64,000 nucleotides of DNA from Corynebacterium macginleyi. Lineage in GTDB: Bacteria; Actinomycetota; Actinomycetes; Mycobacteriales; Mycobacteriaceae. The stretch is taken from assembly GCF_003688935.1 (NCBI RefSeq), contig NZ_REGE01000009.1:1-64000 (forward strand). Direction: 5' to 3'. The position numbers were made by a program, and so were the translations under genes. How positions within the stretch are numbered: the first letter of the stretch is position 1; each line of letters opens with the position of its first letter. The notes below the pieces were generated by a model. The model was not told where the DNA came from and searched no databases. It saw only the letters and a program-made list of their open reading frames with translations. Positions 7,683-18,339 of the stretch are shown here, in pieces.

Positions 7683-8666
7683 ATGCTAGACAGCATCGTT
7701 ATCGGTGCCGGGCAAGCGGGCCTGGCCACCAGCTATTACCTGCACAAATGGGGGCTCAATTTCCAAATCCTCGATGCCGAGCCCTCCCCCGGCGCGGCCT
7801 GGCGCCACGCGTGGCCGTCACTGACGCTGTTTAGCAATAGCGCCTCTTCCAACCTGCCTGGCTGGCCGATGCCCCACCACGAGGGTTTCCCGCCCGCCAG
7901 CCACGTCATCGAATATTTCACCTGCTACGAGCAGCGCTATGACCTGCCCGTACGCCGACCAGTGCGGGTGCAGGAAGTCACCCACGATGGCGAGAACTTT
8001 CATGTCACCACCAATGACGAGTGTCTCACCGCGCGCACGGTAGTAGCGGCCACGGGCACGTGGTCCGCACCGTTTATTCCCTTCTACCCGGGTTCTTTTT
8101 CCGGACGCCAATGGCACTCAGCGGTCTACCCCGGACCCGATCCTTTCCGCGGCGAATCCGTCGCCGTTGTCGGTGCGGGAAACTCAGGGGCGCAAATAGC
8201 CGCAGAGCTCGTGCTATCCGGCGTGGACACTACGTGGTTCACGGCGAAGCCACCGCGATGGATGCCCGATAATGTCGACGGCCGCGTGCTCTTTCAACAC
8301 AACCACGCCCGCCTGATCGCCATAATGCGCGGCGAGCCCGACCCCGGCGCTGGTACCAACTTGGGCGATATCGTCGTCGTTCCTCCCGTCCAACGCGCCC
8401 GCGATGAGGGCTTGCTCGAGGCCTCCCCCATGTTCTGCAGCCTCGATGACGTGGAGGCAAAACACCTCATCTGGTGTACCGGGTTCCGCCCCGCGCTCGG
8501 CCCTTTCCGCACGCTCCTCAATGGGCGCACCCCCACCGTCAAGGGCCTTTTCCTTGTCGGGTACGGAACCTGGACGGGCCCTGGGTCAGCAACTATTACC
8601 GGGGTGAGCCCCTTTGCCAAGCAGGCCGCAGCGGAGATTACCAAGCTTTGCTGCCCTAGCGTTTAG
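7683..8666 (+). CDS. FAD-dependent flavin-containing monooxygenase-like oxidoreductase
   Basis: The 327-residue protein starts with an FAD-binding Rossmann motif (SIVIGAGQAGLATSYYLHK, residues 4-22), followed by GAAWRHAWPSLTLFS, typical of CzcO/Baeyer-Villiger-like monooxygenases. A second dinucleotide motif for NADPH is at about residues 160-176 (VAVVGAGNSGAQIAAEL). An ATGTW segment near residue 120 is also common in this class. The length is short for a Baeyer-Villiger enzyme and fits the small flavin monooxygenase group. The substrate cannot be told. ATG 7683 follows the decayed two-component remnant with no clear ribosome site. It could be the last intact gene of a partly lost cluster. 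Confidence 0.8.
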   Translation: MLDSIVIGAGQAGLATSYYLHKWGLNFQILDAEPSPGAAWRHAWPSLTLFSNSASSNLPGWPMPHHEGFPPASHVIEYFTCYEQRYDLPVRRPVRVQEVTHDGENFHVTTNDECLTARTVVAATGTWSAPFIPFYPGSFSGRQWHSAVYPGPDPFRGESVAVVGAGNSGAQIAAELVLSGVDTTWFTAKPPRWMPDNVDGRVLFQHNHARLIAIMRGEPDPGAGTNLGDIVVVPPVQRARDEGLLEASPMFCSLDDVEAKHLIWCTGFRPALGPFRTLLNGRTPTVKGLFLVGYGTWTGPGSATITGVSPFAKQAAAEITKLCCPSV

Positions 8667-8710
8667 CGGCTCAAGAATGGGTGCATCGCAATTGACGTAT
8701 ATTGGTGAGC

Positions 8711-9676
8711 ATGAGCACGCTACTTGTTACCCGTAACGAAGACAAATCCGTCACCACTTCCTTTGAGGATGGAGAATTCCTCGGCGAGGGTGACCTGACC
8801 GTTGATGTCTCTTATTCTTCGCTGAACTACAAGGACGCGATGGCGATTTCCGGCAATCCCGGCGTGGTCCGCACCAATCCACTGGTTCCCGGCATCGACG
8901 TCGTTGGAACCGTATCTGAGTCCAATATTCAGCGCCTGCCGGTAGGCACCCTCGTTGCCTCCTTTGGCGACGGCCTTGGCGAATTCCGCCACGGCGGCTA
9001 CACCCCGAAGCAACGCGTTAACTCCCGCGCCACCGTAGCTCTGCCCGCAGATTTCACCGCAGAACAGGCCGCTGCCGTTGGTACCGCAGGTTACACTGCG
9101 GCGCTGTGCGTTAACTCACTGCGCGATCTTCCTGAGGGCCCAGTCCTCGTCACCGGTGCCACCGGTGGCGTTGGCTCTATTGCCGTCAACCTCTTGCGGA
9201 ACGCCGGATACGAGGTCCACGCCATGACCGGCCGCCCGGATGAATACGCCAATTACCTCCACGAACTCGGCGCGCACGAGATCATTGACCGCTCCGAATT
9301 CACCGAGCGGGGAAAGCCCTTGCAAAAGGCCATCTACGCAGGTGCCGTGGACACCTCCGGTTCCCAGGAGCTGGCCAACGTTTTGGCCCGCACCAAGTGG
9401 GGCGGCACCGTTGCCGCCACCGGTATGGCAAGCGGCGCCGACCTTCCCACCACCGTCATGCCCTTCATCCTGCGCAACGTGCACCTGGCCGGCGTGAACT
9501 CCGTCGACGCGCCACTGCACTACCGGGAAAATGCTTGGCAGCTCCTCGCCCGCACCCTGGACTTATCCATCCTAGATTCCATGACCAACACCCTGCCGCT
9601 GGAAGATGCGGTCGAGGAAGCCCAGTCGCTCATCAATGGTAGCCATCACGGCCGCACGGTGCTGAAGATTTCCTAA
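8711..9676 (+). CDS. YhdH/AcuI-type quinone oxidoreductase (MDR superfamily, acrylyl-CoA reductase-like)
   Basis: From ATG 8711 the 321-residue protein matches the zinc-free medium-chain dehydrogenase/reductase group: SSLNYKDAMAISG near residue 40, PLVPGIDVVGTV near residue 65, and the NADPH-binding GATGGVGSIAVNLL at about residues 148-161. The YhdH/AcuI subgroup reduces acrylyl-CoA to propionyl-CoA; members are often named only as oxidoreductases. TTG and GTG codons a few positions upstream are alternative starts. A strong stem-loop follows the gene at 9708-9737, so it is probably a single-gene unit. Confidence 0.85.
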   Translation: MSTLLVTRNEDKSVTTSFEDGEFLGEGDLTVDVSYSSLNYKDAMAISGNPGVVRTNPLVPGIDVVGTVSESNIQRLPVGTLVASFGDGLGEFRHGGYTPKQRVNSRATVALPADFTAEQAAAVGTAGYTAALCVNSLRDLPEGPVLVTGATGGVGSIAVNLLRNAGYEVHAMTGRPDEYANYLHELGAHEIIDRSEFTERGKPLQKAIYAGAVDTSGSQELANVLARTKWGGTVAATGMASGADLPTTVMPFILRNVHLAGVNSVDAPLHYRENAWQLLARTLDLSILDSMTNTLPLEDAVEEAQSLINGSHHGRTVLKIS

Positions 9677-9707
9677 GGCCTCGGCCTGTTAGGACTTACG
9701 TCTAGGC

Positions 9708-9737
9708 AGGCACCCCGCCGGGTATGGCGGGGTGCCT
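9708..9737 (+). terminator. Stem-loop terminator after the YhdH-like gene
   Basis: A perfect 12-bp stem (AGGCACCCCGCC / GGCGGGGTGCCT) with a six-base loop lies 32 bases after the stop codon. The following bases are CT-rich (CTCCTGT) with no long T-run, so termination is likely but not certain. Confidence 0.65.
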
Positions 9738-9795
9738 CTCCTGTACGGACTGCCTGCGACTCAAATCAGCCTGTCGGCTGTCTATGATGACGGGC

Positions 9796-10434
9796 ATGGA
9801 TAAACTTTTTAGCACCTGCGGATTCAATTTTCTACACCCAGAAGAACTCATCGCGGAGCTACCCGCCGAGCAGACCTTGTGGGATGCACCGGCTTTCGAT
9901 CGAGTGCTCTACTACGCGGATCCTTCCGGCATCGCCGTAACGGCGATGGAGTACGAAGGGGAGTGGACCATAGTGCCGTCATTCCGAGGCGGGGAGGACT
10001 CAGAGGCGACGCTTTATCGGGCCATGCCATTTATTGGCATTCTAGAAGTGGAAAGTCTCCGGTTGGCGGTGCTGAGCGATGCCCCCTTTACGCTTCCCAC
10101 CGGCAACCCCGTAGGCGGCGAAAAACTGCGTGGCCGCGTGCGGCCCGCAGTCGTTGCGTTGGAATATGAAGTAACGGAAACGGCGGCGTTTTCGCTGCGA
10201 TCTCCAGCGACGGAACGGTTCTACCAAAACTACAAGCCCAGCCTGCTCAATCCGCAGGTGGAGCTTGCGGGAACCGTGAATAACGTGGAGAAAAAGACCA
10301 ATGAGTTTGGGGGAGGGGAGTTCTGGGTATGCGAAATAAACGGGCTCCCGCTCATTGTTGATGCCCCAGTTGAGGCGGGCCAGGGAGTCCGGGCGCACGG
10401 CATCGCGCTCTGCGCCACGGAGTACTGGGATTAG
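9796..10434 (+). CDS. Hypothetical protein, 212 residues
   Basis: I do not recognise this family. From ATG 9796 it starts MDKLFSTCGFNFLHPEELIA; ATG codons 9-12 bases upstream are equally possible starts. The protein is acidic and soluble, with no signal peptide or membrane segment. It has several beta-rich stretches (GEWTIVPSFRGGE, VVALEYEVTE) and a C-terminal part (VELAGTVNNVEKK, FWVCEINGLPLIVDAP) that resembles a small OB- or beta-barrel fold. It stands alone between a terminator and a convergent minus-strand operon, with 28 bp to the next stop. No function is proposed. Confidence 0.7.
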   Translation: MDKLFSTCGFNFLHPEELIAELPAEQTLWDAPAFDRVLYYADPSGIAVTAMEYEGEWTIVPSFRGGEDSEATLYRAMPFIGILEVESLRLAVLSDAPFTLPTGNPVGGEKLRGRVRPAVVALEYEVTETAAFSLRSPATERFYQNYKPSLLNPQVELAGTVNNVEKKTNEFGGGEFWVCEINGLPLIVDAPVEAGQGVRAHGIALCATEYWD

Positions 10435-10462
10435 CCGCCTCGCTGCTAGGAATAGGTAGCTC

Positions 10463-11029
10463 CTAGTGTTGCGAAGATGCAGGTACCAGCGCTACAAGGC
10501 GCTCGAGGTAGTCCCGCACGAAATCGATGGTGCTGGACGGCTCGATCTTTCCGTCTTCACCAATGAGCTCGGGTGAATTGCCCAAGAATACCTCCGGCTG
10601 ACCGGGCATCGGCATGTCGAAGTAGGACAGGGCTAGGCGCACGTTCTTGTGGGAAGAATAGCCACCCATGCGGCCCACGGAGTGACTGATGATGCCAGCC
10701 GGCTTATTCTTCCAGGCCACATCGGAATTGGGTTTGGATCCGATATCGATGGCATTTTTTAAGCACGCCGGGATGGTCCGGTTGTTTTCGCTGGTGACGA
10801 ACAAAATCGCGTCCGCATCCTTAATTGCATTGCGGAAATCGGTGTACGCTTCCGGCGTGGGTTTATCCGCCACGCCAGGATCGTCGTAGTCAAAATCATA
10901 AAGCGGGAGTCTGCGCAGGTCATAGCGCTGGCACTCTACGTGCTCAGGAACGAGTTCGATGGCATGGTTGGCGATCTTTTTCGCAATACTTTCCCGCCGC
11001 AGGCTGCCGACGAGTACAAGAAGTTTCAT
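10463..11029 (-). CDS. NAD(P)H-dependent FMN reductase, last gene of the nrdI-nrdF operon
   Basis: The 188-residue protein is a flavodoxin-fold NADPH-dependent FMN reductase (PF03358 type). The phosphate loop GSLRRESIAKKIAN is at residues 8-21, FVTSENNRTIPACLKNAIDI at about 78-97, and KPAGIISHSVGRMGG at about 109-123. AAAGGA precedes ATG 11029. It follows nrdF by 35 bp on the same strand and is probably cotranscribed with nrdI and nrdF. By context it may supply electrons to the flavoprotein NrdI or generate reduced flavin for radical formation; that role is inferred. Alternatives are azoreductase or quinone reductase activity, common for the family. Confidence 0.8.
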   Translation of the reverse strand: MKLLVLVGSLRRESIAKKIANHAIELVPEHVECQRYDLRRLPLYDFDYDDPGVADKPTPEAYTDFRNAIKDADAILFVTSENNRTIPACLKNAIDIGSKPNSDVAWKNKPAGIISHSVGRMGGYSSHKNVRLALSYFDMPMPGQPEVFLGNSPELIGEDGKIEPSSTIDFVRDYLERLVALVPASSQH

Positions 11030-11064
11030 GATGTGTGTCCTTTCGTGTGGAGGCTTGTTAGCGT

Positions 11065-12117
<1,053 letters not shown>

Positions 12118-12591
12118 TCAGGCAATGGACGCGTGTGCGGTGGGGTAGAGGTGGTGCGCAAAGAAGTCCTGCAACCCCTCCCGTACGCGGGCAACATCGC
12201 GGTCGGTGCCGAGCAACTCAAAACGGTAAAGCTCAGGCACGCCGCACTTTCGGGCTATCTGTGGCCCGGCGCAGCAAAAGGCCTCGCCAAAATTGGTGTT
12301 TCCTGAGGTAATGACGCCGCGCAAGAGTGCACGGTTTTCCGGAACGTTGAGGAATTGGCGCACCTGCACCGGAATTGCCGCCTTGATATTGCCGCCGCCG
12401 TAGGTGGGGACGATGAGCACAAAAGGCTCGGTGACATAGAGCATTCCTTCACGCTTCGGACGCAGAGGAATGCGTGCTGCTGGAAAGCCCAGCTTGTGGA
12501 CGAAACGGTGGGTATTTTCACTGACCGAAGAAAAATACACAAGATTAGCGGCGGTATTAATGCCGCAGGGTGGCGTCGAGGCTGTAGTCAT
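12118..12591 (-). CDS. nrdI: NrdI flavoprotein, radical-forming partner of NrdF
   Basis: The 157-residue protein has the NrdI flavodoxin fold: the FMN phosphate loop [13 protein letters not shown] at about residues 18-30, the VPTYGGG loop near residue 64, and [18 protein letters not shown] at about 91-108. In class Ib systems NrdI delivers superoxide to the dimanganese site. In class Ie it is needed to convert the tyrosine to DOPA. AAGGAG lies six bases before ATG 12591. It is the first gene of a three-gene operon with the class Ie nrdF and a flavin reductase, downstream of mntR. The N-terminus has about 12 extra residues before the core. Confidence 0.9.
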   Translation of the reverse strand: MTTASTPPCGINTAANLVYFSSVSENTHRFVHKLGFPAARIPLRPKREGMLYVTEPFVLIVPTYGGGNIKAAIPVQVRQFLNVPENRALLRGVITSGNTNFGEAFCCAGPQIARKCGVPELYRFELLGTDRDVARVREGLQDFFAHHLYPTAHASIA

Positions 12592-12631
12592 CTCGCTCCT
12601 TAGTGGCTGCGCCGAAGCGCAATTTCTGCTT

Positions 12632-12671
12632 CAACTACAGATCTAACGTACTTTCAACTACGTCGCAACTA
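12632..12671 (-). promoter_or_regulatory. Three phased TAGTTG repeats upstream of nrdI (candidate operator)
   Basis: The nrdI upstream region holds three copies of TAGTTG on the minus strand, at 12632-12637, 12655-12660 and 12666-12671, spaced 23 and 11 bp, close to whole helical turns. Two have the longer form GTAGTTGAA. They lie 40-80 bp upstream of the nrdI start, where promoter and operator sites are expected. A regulator (MntR, NrdR or another) is not identified. Confidence 0.35.
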
Positions 12672-12727
12672 ACCTCCATTGACATGCGCAAATAACCCAC
12701 CTTTCAAAAAAGAGGAGGGCAGGAAAG

Positions 12728-13462
12728 TTACATGCGCACCCACACAGCGCGGGCTGCATGGGAGCTCAGGGTAAACGCCGCGGAGTATTCGTTCTGGGCA
12801 TTCTCGTTGTGGTTACCCTCTACGCACACGGCCATTCCGCCGGAATAAGGTTGGCTGTCTTGCACGCTCACGGCAGCGCCGATAGTCAGGTTATTCTCGC
12901 TGAAAAAGCGCAGCAGATCGGCGTCTGCATCACTGATGCGATCGACTATGCCCGCCTCACCGGGCTCCAGATCGCTGAGTTTACGCAGATCCCCTGGCTC
13001 GGACGCCGGGGGCGCGGCATAGTCCGCGGGGTAGTCGCCCGCGGCGCTGGGGATGGGGTCTCCATGCGGATCGCGGCGCGGAAAACCCAGTTCAGCGTCT
13101 ATGCGCTCCAGGAAGAAATCGGAGACGCAGTGCTCTAATTGCTCGGCTTCCGCGTGGACCTGGTCCCAGCGGTAGTGGAGGGATTCCACCAGAAAGGTCT
13201 CGATGAGGCGGTGCCGCCGCACCATGGCAAGGGCAAAGGCACGCCCCTCGGTGCTCAGCCCGATGGCACCATAAGGCGTATGAGTGACGAGGCCCTTTTT
13301 CTCCAGCCGCCGCACCGCATCTGACGCGCTGGAGAGCCGAACGCCTATGTGCTGGGCGAGCATCTTCACCGTCACGGGCTCGTCGTGCCATTCGCCCAGC
13401 TTAAACAGGGCCTTGAGGTAGTCCTGATTGGACGGCGAGAGGCCCGAGACGTCTACGCTCAT
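12728..13462 (-). CDS. mntR: DtxR-family manganese-dependent transcriptional regulator
   Basis: The 244-residue protein has an N-terminal winged helix (SPSNQDYLKALFKLGE; VKMLAQHIGVRLSSASDAVRRLEKKG, residues 9-57). A DtxR metal-binding and dimerisation region follows at about 60-140 (HRLIETFLVE, AEQLEHCVSDFF), and a C-terminal SH3/FeoA-like domain from about 170 (GEAGIVDRISDADADLLRFF). It resembles corynebacterial MntR more than iron-sensing DtxR, but metal choice cannot be proven from sequence. ATG 13462 lies four bases after the leuS stop, so it may be read from leuS. A 136-bp gap separates it from nrdI, whose manganese-independent NrdF makes control by manganese status an attractive inference. 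Confidence 0.8.
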   Translation of the reverse strand: MSVDVSGLSPSNQDYLKALFKLGEWHDEPVTVKMLAQHIGVRLSSASDAVRRLEKKGLVTHTPYGAIGLSTEGRAFALAMVRRHRLIETFLVESLHYRWDQVHAEAEQLEHCVSDFFLERIDAELGFPRRDPHGDPIPSAAGDYPADYAAPPASEPGDLRKLSDLEPGEAGIVDRISDADADLLRFFSENNLTIGAAVSVQDSQPYSGGMAVCVEGNHNENAQNEYSAAFTLSSHAARAVWVRM

Positions 13463-13465
13463 TGG

Positions 13466-16312
13466 TTACTTAACCACCAGGTTTACCATCCGGCCGGGAA
13501 CGTAAATCTTCTTCACTACGTTCTTGCCGGAGGTAAGGTCAGCCACCTTGGCATCAGCAAAAGCGGCCTCGAATACGGCGTTTTGGTCAGCATCGGCCGG
13601 GACATTGATGCGGGACTTGACCTTGCCGTTGATCTGGACTGGTACCTGAATCTCATCATCTACCAGGTATTTCTCCTCAAAGCAGGGGAGTGGCTCGTAG
13701 GTGATGGTCTCATCGTGGCCAAAGCGCTGCCACAGTTCCTCCGCAATGTGCGGGGCGATGGGGGAGACCAGCTGCACGAGGGGCTCCACCGCCGCGCGCG
13801 GTGCTTCGGTGCGGTAGGTCTTAGTGAGGTAGTTGACGTACTCGATGAGCTTCGCCACGACCGTGTTGAGGCGCAGGTTCTCATAATCATCGCGCACGCC
13901 AGCAATGGTGCGGTGCAGCTGTTTCAGATCATCCTGGGTGAGCTCGGAATTGGTAGTAGCCAATTCACCGGTGTCTTCATTGATGGCTAGGCGCCATAGG
14001 CGCTGCAGGAAACGCTGCGATCCGATAACATCCTTGGTTGCCCAGGGGCGGGAGGTATCCAACGGGCCCATGGACATTTCATATACGCGCAAGGTATCGG
14101 CGCCGAAGTCACGGCAAATATCATCCGGGGCCACGGCATTTTTCAGGGACTTGCCCATCTTGCCGTACTCCTGATTGACCTCTTCGCCGTTGTAGTAGAA
14201 CTTGCCGTCTTTTTCCTCTACCTCTGCGGCAGGAACATACACGCCGCGGGAATCGGTATAAGCGTAGGCCTGAATGTAGCCCTGGTTGAAAAGTCGGCGA
14301 TACGGCTCCTGGGAGCTGACAAAGCCTAAGTCAAAGAGCACCTTGTGCCAGAAACGGGCGTAAAGCAGGTGCAGTACGGCGTGCTCAACGCCGCCAACAT
14401 ACAGATCCACACCGCCCGGATCGTTCTCACCGTGCTCCTCTGGGCGCGGGCCGGTCCAATAGCGCTCATTTTCGATATCGCAGAAGGCCTCGCCATTACG
14501 GGGATCGATATAGCGCAGTTGGTACCAGGAAGAACCCGCCCATTGGGGCATAACGTTGGTATCGCGGTAGTAGGTTTGCGGGCCATCGCCCAAGTCCAGC
14601 TCTACTTCTACCCAGTCGCGGACCTTGGCTAGCGGCGGTTGTGGCTCTGAGTTCTCATCTTCTGGGTCGAAAGAGGCAGGCTTATAATCTTCCACCTCGG
14701 GCAGCTCAACCGGCAGCATCGCCTCGGGCAGCGGGTGGACCATGCCATCCTTGTCATAGACGATGGGGAAGGGCTCGCCCCAGTAGCGCTGGCGGGCGAA
14801 GAGCCAGTCGCGCAGCTTGTATTGAATTTTACCGCGGCCAGACCCGTCCTTTTCCAACCATTCAATGGCCTGAACGATGGCCTGAGCCTTATTCAGACCA
14901 TTGAGATCCAGGCCCTTATCGTTGGCGGAGTTTACCAACGCGCCATCTTCGGTCCAAGCTTCCTCCTCGATATTGCCGCCGGAAACGACCTCCGTAATCG
15001 GCAGTCCAAAAGCTTGGGCAAACTCATAGTCTCGCGTATCGTGCGCGGGTACCGCCATAATGGCACCGGTACCGTACCCGGTCAGCACGTAGTCCGCGAT
15101 GAAGATAGGAATGCGCTTGCCAGAGACTGGGTTGGTGGCATAAGTGCCCAAGAATACGCCGGTCTTTTCCTTGTTTTCCTGTCGCTCCAGGTCCGACTTC
15201 GCCGCTATATCCGCACGGTAGGACTCAACGGCTTCTTTCGGATCATCGTTGCCATAGGTCCACCGCTCGTCCACGTCATCGCCGTAGGGGATGGGGGACA
15301 AGAGGGCATCAACAAGCTCATGCTCTGGGGCCAAGACCACGTATTCCGCGCCAAAGAGCGTATCAGGGCGCGTGGTAAACACGTCGATGCCATAGCCTTC
15401 CGCGGGAAAAGTTACCTCCGCGCCGCGGGAACGACCGATCCAGTTACGCTGCATGGACTTGACCTTCTCCGGCCAATCCAGTAGCTCCAGATCTTCAAGC
15501 AAGCGATCCGAATAGGCGGTAATACGCATCATCCACTGGGACAGGTTCTTGCGGAATACCGGGAAGTTGCCGCGCTCGGACTTACCCTCCGCAGTGACCT
15601 CCTCATTGGCCAATACAGTACCCAAACCCGGACACCAGTTTACCGTGGAGTTGGACAGATACACCAGGCGGAACTCATCGACTGCCTGGGCCTTCTCCTG
15701 CGGGGACAAGTCCTCGTAATAGCGCCCGTCCTTGGTGGTGCGCTGCTGGGCCTGCAGTTCCTCGATGAGCTCTGCAATGGGTCGAGCTTTTTGCTGCTCC
15801 TCATCGAACCAGGAGTTATAAATCTGCAGGAAAATCCACTGGGTCCACTTAAAGAACTCAGGATCCGTGGATTCTACCGAGCGGCGCGGATCATGGCCCA
15901 AGCCCAGCATGCCCAACTGGCGGCGCATATTGTCGATATTGGTCATCGTGGTGGTCCGCGGGTGCGTACCTGTCTGGATGGCGTACTGCTCTGCCGGCAA
16001 GCCGAAGGCATCGTAGCCCATGGTGTGCAGCACGTTCTTGCCCAGCATGCGGTTGTAGCGGGCATAAGTATCGGTGGCTATATAACCAAACGGGTGTCCC
16101 ACGTGCAGGCCCGCACCGGAAGGGTAGGGGAACATGTCTTGCACGTTGAGCTTTTCCTTGGGCAACTCGCCAGTATCCGTAGCCAGCGAACCGACCGGGT
16201 TCGGCGTGTTAAAGGTCTCGTGGTCCTTCCAATACTGCTGCCAAGTCTTTTCAATCTGGTTCGCCAGTTCAGGGGTGTAGCGGTACGACATGGAATCGCT
16301 CGGTTTAGTCAT
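13466..16312 (-). CDS. leuS: Leucyl-tRNA synthetase
   Basis: This protein of about 950 residues is a class I aminoacyl-tRNA synthetase that charges tRNA-Leu. The HIGH-type motif is [12 protein letters not shown] near residue 70. The connective polypeptide editing domain follows ([32 protein letters not shown]). The KMSKS-type loop is [16 protein letters not shown] near residue 715. The C-terminal anticodon-binding and tail domains are complete ([11 protein letters not shown]). ATG 16312 is taken as the start, and a GTG two codons upstream is possible. Length fits the actinobacterial family. Many long opposite-frame ORFs here are GC shadows. mntR follows directly on the same strand. Confidence 0.95.
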   Translation of the reverse strand: MTKPSDSMSYRYTPELANQIEKTWQQYWKDHETFNTPNPVGSLATDTGELPKEKLNVQDMFPYPSGAGLHVGHPFGYIATDTYARYNRMLGKNVLHTMGYDAFGLPAEQYAIQTGTHPRTTTMTNIDNMRRQLGMLGLGHDPRRSVESTDPEFFKWTQWIFLQIYNSWFDEEQQKARPIAELIEELQAQQRTTKDGRYYEDLSPQEKAQAVDEFRLVYLSNSTVNWCPGLGTVLANEEVTAEGKSERGNFPVFRKNLSQWMMRITAYSDRLLEDLELLDWPEKVKSMQRNWIGRSRGAEVTFPAEGYGIDVFTTRPDTLFGAEYVVLAPEHELVDALLSPIPYGDDVDERWTYGNDDPKEAVESYRADIAAKSDLERQENKEKTGVFLGTYATNPVSGKRIPIFIADYVLTGYGTGAIMAVPAHDTRDYEFAQAFGLPITEVVSGGNIEEEAWTEDGALVNSANDKGLDLNGLNKAQAIVQAIEWLEKDGSGRGKIQYKLRDWLFARQRYWGEPFPIVYDKDGMVHPLPEAMLPVELPEVEDYKPASFDPEDENSEPQPPLAKVRDWVEVELDLGDGPQTYYRDTNVMPQWAGSSWYQLRYIDPRNGEAFCDIENERYWTGPRPEEHGENDPGGVDLYVGGVEHAVLHLLYARFWHKVLFDLGFVSSQEPYRRLFNQGYIQAYAYTDSRGVYVPAAEVEEKDGKFYYNGEEVNQEYGKMGKSLKNAVAPDDICRDFGADTLRVYEMSMGPLDTSRPWATKDVIGSQRFLQRLWRLAINEDTGELATTNSELTQDDLKQLHRTIAGVRDDYENLRLNTVVAKLIEYVNYLTKTYRTEAPRAAVEPLVQLVSPIAPHIAEELWQRFGHDETITYEPLPCFEEKYLVDDEIQVPVQINGKVKSRINVPADADQNAVFEAAFADAKVADLTSGKNVVKKIYVPGRMVNLVVK

Positions 16313-16318
16313 AGACAC

Positions 16319-16632
16319 ACAGTGTAATAGTCCCCGTCCGGCGGCGGGTAGGCAGAGGTGTGTTTTGCTCTACTCATTCGGCACCGGACTAGTAGGCGGC
16401 AGCAGTTCTTTGCCCTGGCTCCTGCGGTGGAGGTGGAGCACCAGGACAAGGACTACGGCATGCCACGGTATGTTCGGGCAGTGTTTAGGATCTATTAACG
16501 CGCAGTTTCTTTCGCGGTTAAATCAAGCGTTTATTTTTCAACTCAAGGCTTTGCGCCCAGCCATGTCTGGGTCATTTTTCTTGCTCGCAGGGCCGCTATC
16601 CCTCCGTATATCATTTCCACCAAGGACAATTC
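16319..16632. other. Intergenic region between leuS and the alkaline phosphatase
   Basis: These 314 bases separate divergent genes and must hold both promoters. Positions about 16490-16545 are AT-rich (TCTATTAACGCG, GTTAAATCAAGCG, TTTATTTTTCAACT) and could include phosphate-responsive or other elements, but I see no confident -10/-35 pair. GGACAATTC precedes the phosphatase start. No small gene or RNA is evident. Confidence 0.5.
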
Positions 16633-18225
16633 ATGCGCACTACTCTCCGCATTGGCGCCGCTGCCGTAGCCGCTACCGTGGCTACCGCTGGCGCAATTGC
16701 CCCGGCCACTGCCGCCGAATCTCAGGGGCCAAAGAACATCATCTACATGATTGGTGATGGCATGGGCTATGGCCACGTGGCATTCAATAACCTCTACGAA
16801 ACGGGTCAATCCAAATACCTGGTCGATGGCGCATTTAGTGCCGAAGGACCGGAGGAACTCGATGGCGAATCCGTGCAGCGCTTCGAAGACTTCAACCGCT
16901 TGTCCATGACCACCTACCCAAATAACTCTTCCTATGACCCGCACAAGGCGTGGGCTAGCCACGAGTACGTAGATAAGGGATACACCGATTCCTCTGCTGC
17001 CGGCACCGCCATGTCCACCGGTGTTAAAACCGATAACGGCAAGCTGGGCATTAATGAATACGGTCATAAGCTGGAAAACACCTCCGAACGCGCCAAGAAG
17101 GCCGGAAAGTCCGCGGGTGTGGTGTCCTCCGTGCCATTTAGCCACGCCACCCCGGCTGCCTGGGCCGCACACAACATTTCCCGCAATAATTACCTGGCGA
17201 TCGCGGATGAAATGTTCAACTCCGACCTCGATGTCATCATGGGTGCCGGACACCCGTTCTATGACGATGACAACATCAAGCAGGATGAGGCCAAGTACAA
17301 ATACGTGTCCGAAGAGGTCTACAACAAGCTATCTTCCGGCGCATCTGACTGGAACTACGTCGAAACCAAGGAACAATTTGAAGCCCTAGCCCAAGGCAAT
17401 GTCGCAGCAGGGCAGAAATACTTCGGCCTCGCCCCCGTAGCCTCCACTTTGCAGCAAAAACGTTCCGGCGAATCCACAGGGCCTTATGATATTCCGCGCA
17501 ATGATGTCGTGGATCTTTCCACCATGACCACCGGCGCCCTCAACGCACTGGGCCAAAATGACAAGGGCTTCCACGTCATGATTGAAGGCGGTGCCATCGA
17601 CTGGAGCGGCCACGGCAACGAATCCGCCCGCGATATCGAAGAGGTACAGGACTTCAATAAGTCCGTCGATGCGGCCATTGACTGGGTGGAAGAAAACTCC
17701 TCCTGGGACGAGACCCTGCTGGTCGTTACCGCTGACCACGAAACTGGATACCTCTCCGGTGCTAACGAGCGCGCTGAGGGCAAGTTCAACTCCATGAACG
17801 GTGGCGGTAATAACACCCTGCCCTCTGACCACCAGTGGTACTCCACGCAGCACACCAACCAAGTCGTCCCATTCTTCTTCAAGGGCGCTGGCTCCGAGGC
17901 TATTCGCGCGAAGGCCACCAACACCGACCCTGTGCGCGGTGACTACATTGATAACACCACCCTAGCCAAGCTGACTTTGAATGAATGGTGGATCAAGCGC
18001 GATGACCAGGGTGGCAAAGACCAAGCAGACGAATCTGCATCCGAGCAGCCCGATAACAACGACGCCGGTGTCGGTGCCGGTGAAGGCTCTTCCACGAGCG
18101 GGCTCTTTGCCGGCATCGCGGGTGCCGGCATCGCTTCCCTAACTATCGCCGCCATTGCCTTCTTGGCGCAGCAGCTGGGTATCATCACCATCAACCCGCA
18201 CGCGTGGCGGAACTTCTTCCACTAA
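16633..18225 (+). CDS. phoA: Secreted, membrane-anchored alkaline phosphatase
   Basis: The 530-residue protein starts with a signal peptide (residues 1-28, cleaved after PATAA). It has the PF00245 alkaline phosphatase core: metal-binding IGDGMGYGH (Asp42), the nucleophile Ser120 in YTDSSAAGTAMSTG, IDWSGHGNE near residue 320, and TADHETGYLSG near residue 370. The mature enzyme would release phosphate from monoesters outside the membrane. After a low-complexity acidic linker (residues 455-485) there is a hydrophobic segment (residues 493-514) and a short tail, suggesting a C-terminal membrane anchor. ATG 16633 follows AAGGACAATTC. A terminator follows at 18248. The symbol is by family, not by proven orthology. 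Confidence 0.9.
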   Translation: MRTTLRIGAAAVAATVATAGAIAPATAAESQGPKNIIYMIGDGMGYGHVAFNNLYETGQSKYLVDGAFSAEGPEELDGESVQRFEDFNRLSMTTYPNNSSYDPHKAWASHEYVDKGYTDSSAAGTAMSTGVKTDNGKLGINEYGHKLENTSERAKKAGKSAGVVSSVPFSHATPAAWAAHNISRNNYLAIADEMFNSDLDVIMGAGHPFYDDDNIKQDEAKYKYVSEEVYNKLSSGASDWNYVETKEQFEALAQGNVAAGQKYFGLAPVASTLQQKRSGESTGPYDIPRNDVVDLSTMTTGALNALGQNDKGFHVMIEGGAIDWSGHGNESARDIEEVQDFNKSVDAAIDWVEENSSWDETLLVVTADHETGYLSGANERAEGKFNSMNGGGNNTLPSDHQWYSTQHTNQVVPFFFKGAGSEAIRAKATNTDPVRGDYIDNTTLAKLTLNEWWIKRDDQGGKDQADESASEQPDNNDAGVGAGEGSSTSGLFAGIAGAGIASLTIAAIAFLAQQLGIITINPHAWRNFFH

Positions 18226-18247
18226 TCCACGCGATTAGTCGTGCGCA

Positions 18248-18285
18248 AAGGCTTTCATCTCCCTCGGTGGTGAAAGCCTTCTTTT
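18248..18285 (+). terminator. Rho-independent terminator after the alkaline phosphatase
   Basis: A 10-bp perfect stem (AAGGCTTTCA / TGAAAGCCTT, 18248-18257 and 18271-18280) is followed directly by CTTTTT. It lies 23 bases after the phosphatase stop. Confidence 0.85.
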
Positions 18286-18339
18286 TGCCCTCTGCCTGCA
18301 GAATCCACATCTTTTCAAAAATGATCTAGGCTGGTGTAA

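Noticed and set aside
7683..8666. Thioredoxin-reductase-like assignment for the FAD protein
   Set aside because: It lacks the CxxC motif and carries the GAAWRHAWPSL motif of flavin monooxygenases.
14735..15484. A 249-residue reading frame on the plus strand
   Set aside because: It is antisense to leuS, whose motifs run through the whole interval.
16543..17253. A 236-residue reading frame on the minus strand
   Set aside because: It lies antisense to the alkaline phosphatase, which has clear catalytic motifs; the frame is a GC-driven shadow.
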